From: Butyriboletus loyo
Lineage: Eukaryota; Basidiomycota; Agaricomycetes; Boletales; Boletaceae
Length of the DNA: 64,000 nt
Direction of reading: 5' to 3'
Assembly: GCA_038093515.1 (NCBI GenBank)
Contig: JBBPSI010000102.1
Span: forward strand, 25,202-89,201
Shown: positions 58,631 through 64,000 of the stretch, in pieces
Layout: each line of letters begins with the position of its first letter
Position numbering within the stretch: the stretch's first letter is position 1
Position numbers and translations under genes: made by a program
The notes under the pieces: model-generated
What the model was told of the DNA's origin: nothing
Seen by the model: only the letters and a program-made list of their open reading frames with translations
Database searches by the model: none

Positions 58631-59742
58631 GTTCTCTTCTTTTTGATCACCGCACCTTGTGTGGTTAATCACTGTTGCACTTCTCTTCTTTCTGATCCCC
58701 ATTGACTTCTATTAATCTCCGTTGACCCTGTAGTCTATCCATGTATAGTAGTTTGTCTCACACACAGCTTGGTCTGTGTGCATCCTTGTACAATATATAA
58801 AGGCTTGTGGTTAGACTAGGATTCCCTAGTTTTAACCACTTGTCTAATCGCTGGCAACAGTTGAGGATTAAGTTGAAGCTCCAGTTTATCTCTGCCAGGA
58901 ACTTGTGTATCCTGCAATCATAGTGGACTGCTTGTGAAGGGATATTCATGCTAGCATTCGACTGCATGTTGTCTTGTAACACTTGGTTAAAACTTTGAAT
59001 ACACACCCAGTCCCCAGGGTAGGGGTAGAGTTGAGAGAGTGATTGGCACTCTTGGCAATTCGTTTCATTTTCTCCTATCCGCACATACCAGTACACCTCC
59101 ACTAGACAGAGCAGTTACCCGCTGAAGGGCCCATACCTGGTATCCAGGGTTAAGGATTGTTACTGGGTGTTTGCCAGTTTTCATTTTCATTTTACCCCCA
59201 CCGCTTTTAGGGGAGCCCCTTGGAAGGGCAGATTTGTGACTCAGTGTAGCACTTGTAAAAATTCATTCTCAGATGCTCCCTTGGAGTTGTTAGTCCACGT
59301 CAGGGTCATGCCTGATTTGTGAAGTGCGACTTAGGGACCCCCAAATCCCTTTGGCTGAGCAATTCTGCTTTCTAGTAGTCCCTGTGGTGACACAGGAGGT
59401 ACAACAATGTTCTGTGTAATCGCATAGTAGTAAATTCAGTTCTGGTTACCATCCATTACCGGACAAGGCTTCGGCGGAGATATTACCTCTGTTTGAAAAA
59501 ATATTTCCTTTATTCTACTTGCTGTAGAATTCCCCAGAGTACCCTTGGAAGATAGGGGACAGTAAGGAGTTTTATAGTTCATAGTTTTTTGTTGCTGAAG
59601 AAGTTGGTTGCTGAAGAAAATAGGTTGCCGAAGAAGATTCAAGAATCACCCCCTTTCCCCCAACCACCAACTTCTTTAATTTCCGCTTATCACCCTGGGT
59701 TCTGAAACCACTGACGACTTTCCTGCTGATTAGGAAAAAAGA

Positions 59743-59998
59743 ATGTTGGACCCAGGCCATTCTTACTCTTATGATGACCAAACCTTGTGCGCCCTGTTCA
59801 CGCAATGGCTTACCAAGGACAAGGAAAACAACATTTCAAAAAAGGTTGCCAATCCCGGAGAATGGGACGGTGATCATGAGAAGTTCCACTACTGGTGAAC
59901 TTAACTAAAAGTTTGGGTTTCAGTTAACACATGGAAGACAGATAAACTCTGCATGGTTGCCGTACTCAGCCGAATCAAGGGAAAGGGAAAAGACTTCT
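59743..59998 (+). pseudogene. gag fragment of gypsy element 1
   Basis: ATG 59743 opens a frame matching the start of the gag at 61422 (DDQTL-ALFTQW, SKKVA-PGEWDGD, KFHYW). Two in-frame stops (TGA, TAA) follow KFHYW, then matching sequence resumes (LKVWVSVN-WKTDKL) up to KGKGKDF, where the LTR of element 2 begins. Confidence 0.85.
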
Positions 59999-60492
59999 TG
60001 TTATAATCGTATATCTTATAACTATCTTTTGCGTTTGGACTTTGTCATATTTCTCTTTCAAAGGTCACGTGACTTAGCACACATGATCGTGGGATTATAC
60101 ATGTGACCACAGGCTGACTAAGTATATGACGTCATGGTCCAGACTGGCCCAGACTCTATAACATCATGCCTCATGTATTTAATCTCCGTTTGCTTCTCTT
60201 CTTTTTGATCACCATCGACTTCTATTTCTCATCATCGTTGACCCGTGACTCACTTCGTATATACTTGTATAGTAACTAGTCTCACGCACTGCATGGTCTG
60301 TGCGCATTCCTTTATAATATAAAAGGGCTCGTGGTTGCAGCTAGGATTCCCTAGCTTTAACCACTTGTCTATTCGCTGGCAACAGTTAAGAGATTAAGGT
60401 CTAAGCTATTCCTCATTACCATCGCCAGTACTTGTGTAGTACTGCAACAGTTGCGGAACCCCGTGTTCCTTGATAACTTCGTTGTCATAACA
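59999..60492 (+). repeat. 5' LTR of gypsy element 2
   Basis: 494 bp with inverted terminal hexamers TGTTAT...ATAACA. It contains a CACGTGA / CATGTGA-rich stretch at 60060-60120 and AATATAAAAGGG (TATA-like) at about 60317. Directly after it lies CTTGGTTAAAGCTTCTGATAC, a probable primer-binding site (60493-60513). Confidence 0.85.
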
Positions 60493-61124
60493 CTTGGTTA
60501 AAGCTTCTGATACACACCCGGTTCCCAGGGCAGGGATAGTTTCGTTTCCACACACATACCAGTATGCTACCACTTGAAGGGGCAGCTTTTCCGCTTAGGA
60601 AACCATACCCGGAATCCAGGGTTAAGGATTGTCACTGGGCATTCGCCAGTTTTCATTTTTGTTTTACCCCTGCACCTTTAGGGGAGCTCCTCGGAAGAGC
60701 AGTCTTTGTGTCTCGGAGTAGCACTTGTAAACAATTCATTCTCAGACACTCCCTTTGGAGTTGTTAGTCCGTGTCAGGGTCGAGCCTGATTTGCGAAGTG
60801 CAACTTAGGGACCCCCAAATCCCTTTGGCTGAGCAATTCCCCGAGTAGTCCCTGTGGTAACACGGGAGGTAGAAGAAAAAAACCCTTCGTCATCATTTGT
60901 CAAATAGTAGTAAAAAAGTTTTTACCCGTACCGGTTCATTATCGAACCAAACTTTGTCGGAGATACTACCTCCGTTCGAAAAAATATTTCTTTCGCTCTA
61001 CCTGCTGTAGAATTCCCCAGAGTTCCTTTGGAAGATAGGGGACAGTAAGGAAAACTATATCTCATAGCTTTTTGTTTTTGCCAAAGAAAACCAGTTTTTT
61101 GCCGAAGAAAATTAAATCTTGCCA

Positions 61125-61367
61125 ATGAACTACTTTGGAATATTCATCTTTACCACAATCGCCGCCTACATCCTTTTCGTCACCACTCTCGTAATCGCGC
61201 TTAAAGTTTTTAACACAATCGTCGCAAAACAAACACAACCCTATACCATCACCCTATCCTTTAACCGAAACAAATTCACCGCCAAACTTTCCTTCCCTAC
61301 CGTACAGCATCCCCAAGGCGATGGTGAATTTTCCGATCACGAGTGGGACCAACAAGCTTGGAACTAA
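61125..61367 (+). CDS. small membrane ORF in the leader of gypsy element 2 (80 aa)
   Basis: ATG 61125 to TAA 61367, 80 residues. Residues about 4-30 form one hydrophobic helix (FGIFIFTTIAAYILFVTTLV) followed by a polar tail with TITLSFNRNKFTAKLSFP and an acidic end. It ends 54 bp before gag and is in a different frame. The leader of element 1 lacks it: the two leaders match up to about 59640/61095 and again just before gag, but the ORF is replaced by unrelated sequence. I do not recognise it; retrotransposons of this type normally have no ORF here. Confidence 0.5.
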   Translation: MNYFGIFIFTTIAAYILFVTTLVIALKVFNTIVAKQTQPYTITLSFNRNKFTAKLSFPTVQHPQGDGEFSDHEWDQQAWN

Positions 61368-61421
61368 GTCAATCTGGGTTCAGAAACTTCGGAGGATTTC
61401 CCGATAGACGACGAAAAAAGA

Positions 61422-62618
61422 ATGTCAGATCCAGGACCATCTCACACTCCACATGCCTCAGCCCCCGGGTTCGACGACCAAACCCTGCGCGCCCTCTTCA
61501 CGCAGTGGATGGAAAAAGATCAGCAAGGAGGAATTTCAAAGAAGGTTGCTGACCCAGGAGAATGGGATGGTGATCGGGAAAAGTTCCACCACTGGTGGAC
61601 CTCCCTCAAAGTCTGGGTCTCCGTCAATAACTGGAAGACCGACAAACTCCGGACTGTGGTGGTTCTTAGCCGCATTAAGGGAAAGGGTCAGGACTTTTCC
61701 CAAATCCTCTTAGAAGATTACGTTACTGATGAGGAAAAATACATCGACCCCAACGATAGACCTAGGGGAAAAAGGGGAGATCTGGCATGGCCTGAATGGG
61801 ACACTCTTCAGGACACCATACGAAGTCACTTCCAGATTGACGTCTTGGCACATCAAGCGTTGATTAAATTAACGGCTTTTACCCAAGGCCAACAACAAAT
61901 CGATGGGTTCCTCGAGAGGTTTAAGGTCCTCTATCGTCAATCGGAGTGTGAGCTGAAACATGCGGTCGAACTCCTCAAGTGTGCTGTAAAGTACGAAGTA
62001 TACAAGCAGGTTTGCTTAACCGTCGACGAAGATGTGTTGACGGATTTCTCCCTCCTTACAGAGGAAATTCAGAGGATGGGCCGAGTCTTTGAACAGATGC
62101 AGGCCGAAAGGGGTAACGGGCAAACCCGGCAATGGCGCCCTTATTCCCAACAGCCACAACATAATTACCTGGCTCCTAAAGGACCTCCTCCCGGCTACAC
62201 TGCTGTCGGGACTCAACCAGGGCGTGGCGCCCCGATGGATCTTAGCGCCCAGCAATCAGGTCCCGAGACTCGGACTTGTTTCGGCTGCGGCAACGTCGGG
62301 CACATCCGCCCCAATTGTCCTCAGAACCCCAACCGTCGGGACAAAGCTGGTTCCAACGCTCACCCGAAAGTACGGCAGCAATGGATTCAGCAAGCCGATG
62401 GAACTTACGTACAAGGATGGGTTCCAATCAACTCCGCGGAGGTAACCCCTCCAGACAATTATCAGTCAAGGCCTTTACCAGCACCACCTGTGGTTGGAGC
62501 ACCACAACAAGGAGAAACCTCCCAGCGCGCTGCGTATATGGGAGAAGACGCTAGAGCTTACTGGGCGGACTTGTTCGCTTGTGAAGCAAAGGAAAAGGCT
62601 GCACGGTCTTTAAAATAG
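61422..62618 (+). CDS. gag: gypsy element 2 gag polyprotein (398 aa)
   Basis: Start MSDPGPSHTP at 61422, stop TAG at 62616-62618. The central region has the fold typical of Ty3/gypsy capsids (AWPEWDTLQDTIRSHF, FLERFKVLYRQ). A CCHC zinc knuckle CFGCGNVGHIRPNC (C-x2-C-x4-H-x4-C, near residue 286) lies in a basic, Pro/Gln-rich nucleocapsid. It makes the virus-like particle. The gene ends in the slippery sequence that leads into pol. Confidence 0.92.
   Translation: MSDPGPSHTPHASAPGFDDQTLRALFTQWMEKDQQGGISKKVADPGEWDGDREKFHHWWTSLKVWVSVNNWKTDKLRTVVVLSRIKGKGQDFSQILLEDYVTDEEKYIDPNDRPRGKRGDLAWPEWDTLQDTIRSHFQIDVLAHQALIKLTAFTQGQQQIDGFLERFKVLYRQSECELKHAVELLKCAVKYEVYKQVCLTVDEDVLTDFSLLTEEIQRMGRVFEQMQAERGNGQTRQWRPYSQQPQHNYLAPKGPPPGYTAVGTQPGRGAPMDLSAQQSGPETRTCFGCGNVGHIRPNCPQNPNRRDKAGSNAHPKVRQQWIQQADGTYVQGWVPINSAEVTPPDNYQSRPLPAPPVVGAPQQGETSQRAAYMGEDARAYWADLFACEAKEKAARSLK
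62609..62615 (+). promoter_or_regulatory. -1 ribosomal frameshift heptamer T TTA AAA
   Basis: In the gag frame the codons read TCT TTA AAA TAG, so T TTA AAA matches the X XXY YYZ rule in the correct phase, directly before the gag stop. A -1 slip continues as ATA GAG AAG in a frame that stays open through protease and reverse transcriptase. Eleven nt downstream CTTAG (62627-62631) can pair with CTAAG (62643-62647), a weak stem. Confidence 0.8.
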
Positions 62619-64000
62619 AGAAGTCGCTTAGTGCAGGGGTGTCTAAGGGACGGAACAATATTTCTTCCTCTTTTCGAAATTCTTTCTCTTCACTATCAAC
62701 ATTTTCGGACTATAATGTAGACGGAAATGAACTTTTAGATAAAGAACCTGAGTTGTCGATTAGTTCGGTGTTTACGAATTCATCTTCGGATGTAAGCGTA
62801 GATATTCCCGGATTAGTTGATTATGATGGGGATGATGATTCTCTCCCATGTATAACAAATATTTCTATAGAACCCGAAAGAGGGCCTCCAATTGGGAGCT
62901 CGGCGCCAGGAAAGAGCGTGCTTAATTCTCTTTTGAGACAAATGAACACGCGATCTTCGCTTTCTCCTTCTTCTAATTATAAAACCCCTACAAAATCTTC
63001 TTTGATGTTCGGTGGTGATTATTCCCCGGTGGTGAAAATCACTTACCAGTCAAACGCTACTTGGCGAACTCGTTCGCTTAAGGCTTTGCTGGATACGGGA
63101 GCAGTTAACACCTTCATCGACAAAAACTATTGCGATACACGCAAAATTGATTTGATCCCGTTACCAAGATCCATGGAAGTTATTAATGCCGACGGCTCTA
63201 AAGGAGCGATAGGTCGCATTACGCACAAAGCTTCCTTGTTTATGGAGATTGATGGACATTACGAAGCCATTGAGGCTTACATTTCACTTCTTGGTTCTCA
63301 CCAAATGATTATTGGCTACGACTGGTTCGCACGCCATAATCCAGACATTGATTGGCATTTCAAAACCATTTCTTTCAATCATTGTTCCCCTTATTGTAAA
63401 GTTATCGCAGCTTCTATTTCTTCATCGAACCTTACTTCTTGCTGTACTATAGAGCCCGGAGTTGCCGAAAAGGTACCCGCAGCGTTCCACGATTACTTAG
63501 ACGTTTTCTCCGAGGACGAGGCAGCAAGAATGCCTGAGCGGAAACCATGGGATCACGCAATAGATCTCAAACCCGATTTTGTACCAAAAAAAGGTCGTGT
63601 TATTCCCATGTCTGATGAAGAACAAGACCAAATCCGGAGTTTTGTGGAAAAAGAATTAAAAAAGGGTTACATAAGACCGTTGAAGTCACCACAGACGGCC
63701 CCCGTGTTCTTTATTCCCAAGAAAACAGGAGAAAAGCGATTGGTCATGGACTATCGATATTTAAACAATGGAACCATTAAAAACGGTTACCCATTACCCC
63801 TTATCCCACAGTTGATCAATAGGCTTAAAGGCGCCGATATCTTTACTGCACTAGATCTCCGATGGGGATTTAATAACATCCGTATTAAGGAAGGAGATGA
63901 GTGGAAAGCTGCATTTGTTACGCCAATCGGGGCTTATGAACCCACCGTCATGTACTTCGGACTTACCAACTCCCCGCCCACCTTCCAAAATATGATGAAC
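62616..64000 (+). CDS. pol: gypsy element 2 pol (protease, reverse transcriptase), partial
   Basis: Open from the frameshift site to the window edge. After about 140 Ser-rich residues comes the aspartic protease (LLDTGAVNTFID at about 63085, the flap region later, and MIIGYDWFARHNPDIDW). The RT begins with the linker PERKPWDHAIDL and has KSPQTAPVFFIPKK, RLVMDYRYLN, DIFTALDLRWGFNNIRI and FVTPIGAYE, ending at SPPTFQNMMN. No stop codon was seen in this frame. RNase H and integrase would lie to the right. Confidence 0.9.

Larger units (their letters stand above)
57994..59998 (+). mobile_element. Ty3/gypsy element 1, 5' part, interrupted
   Basis: LTR 57994-58981 starts TGTTAT and ends GTAACA. Its interior matches the LTR at 59999-60492 once the 427-bp solo LTR insertion at 58204-58630 and a small duplication are removed. 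After it come CTTGGTTAAAACTTTGAATAC (probable primer-binding site region) and a leader that matches that of element 2, without the small membrane ORF. The gag start follows at 59743. It is cut at 59998 by insertion of element 2; the rest should lie beyond the right edge. Confidence 0.8.
59999..64000 (+). mobile_element. Ty3/gypsy element 2, nested in element 1, right end outside window
   Basis: Complete 5' LTR, leader, small ORF, gag and the start of pol. Inserted into the gag of element 1 at 59998/59999. The candidate 5-bp target duplication on the left is CTTCT; its partner must be beyond the window. Protease and reverse-transcriptase motifs are intact, so it could be recently active. Confidence 0.88.

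Noticed and set aside
59436..61125. Antisense ORFs conserved between the leaders of both gypsy elements (shared CPLSSKGTLGNST)
   Set aside because: Conservation follows from the leaders being homologous; differences include indels and give no sign of coding selection.
1..64000. CRISPR arrays, bacterial operons, riboswitches
   Set aside because: No regularly spaced short repeats and no prokaryotic gene layout; intron-rich genes show a eukaryotic genome.

Overview
The window looks like nuclear DNA of a filamentous basidiomycete, most likely an agaricomycete. Genes carry many short GT-AG introns of about 50-70 nt. The gene families are typical of that group: FunK1 (fungal-type) protein kinases, UstYa/DUF3328 proteins, a Crinkler-like protein, small secreted proteins, a multi-exon P450 and Ty3/gypsy LTR retrotransposons. 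I rebuilt several genes exon by exon by hand. Ten of these models close in frame: the 2,379-aa and 1,378-aa helicases, the 896-aa FunK1 kinase, the 578-aa Crinkler, the 511-aa P450, the 284-aa membrane protein, the 247-aa peroxiredoxin, the 205/204-aa UstYa pair and the 127/136-aa secreted pair (counting each pair once). No database search was run, so family names rest on motifs I recognise.

Layout. 0.9-2.4 kb: an aldo-keto reductase (minus). 3.2-7.9 kb: two paralogous, previously unfamiliar small secreted proteins (minus) whose introns are all phase 1. 8.7-9.7 kb: a short divergent inverted repeat. 10.2-17.5 kb: a compact cluster of alternating-strand genes (membrane-anchored protein, UstYa, beta-lactamase-like serine hydrolase, second UstYa, multi-pass membrane protein), which resembles a natural-product or cell-surface modification cluster. 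18.2-22.0 kb: a leucine-rich-repeat protein. 22.6-30.9 kb: kinase debris, a Crinkler-like protein with two ubiquitin-like headers and a nuclease-like domain, a truncated FunK1 copy and an intact FunK1 copy.

31.4-38.8 kb holds an intact P450, an inverted P450 pseudogene, an intact nuclear-type peroxiredoxin, and an AKR pseudogene with an inversion inside the gene. 38.8-46.4 kb is one large gene that fuses an Upf1/ZNFX1-like SF1 helicase, a Cys-rich NFX1-like segment and three CbxX/SpoVK-type AAA+ modules. 47.0-49.9 kb is a third FunK1 copy; with the copy at 28.0-30.9 kb it forms the arms of a roughly 3.8-kb inverted duplication enclosing about 16 kb. 51.8-56.2 kb is a second helicase gene, paralogous to the first, in which a repetitive coiled coil takes the place of the AAA+ modules.

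56.2-64 kb is repeat-rich: a minisatellite, hAT-like palindromes, a gypsy element interrupted by a solo LTR with a perfect target-site duplication, and a second gypsy element nested inside the gag of the first. The second element has an extra small membrane ORF before gag and a canonical -1 frameshift heptamer directly before the gag stop. Pol runs off the right edge.

Functionally, two themes stand out. One is a UstYa cluster lying close to dibasic-rich secreted proteins (a possible kexin-processed peptide system). The other is an accessory island of helicase/AAA+, FunK1 and Crinkler genes, families tied to conflict or effector biology, in a region shaped by repeated inversions and transposon activity.
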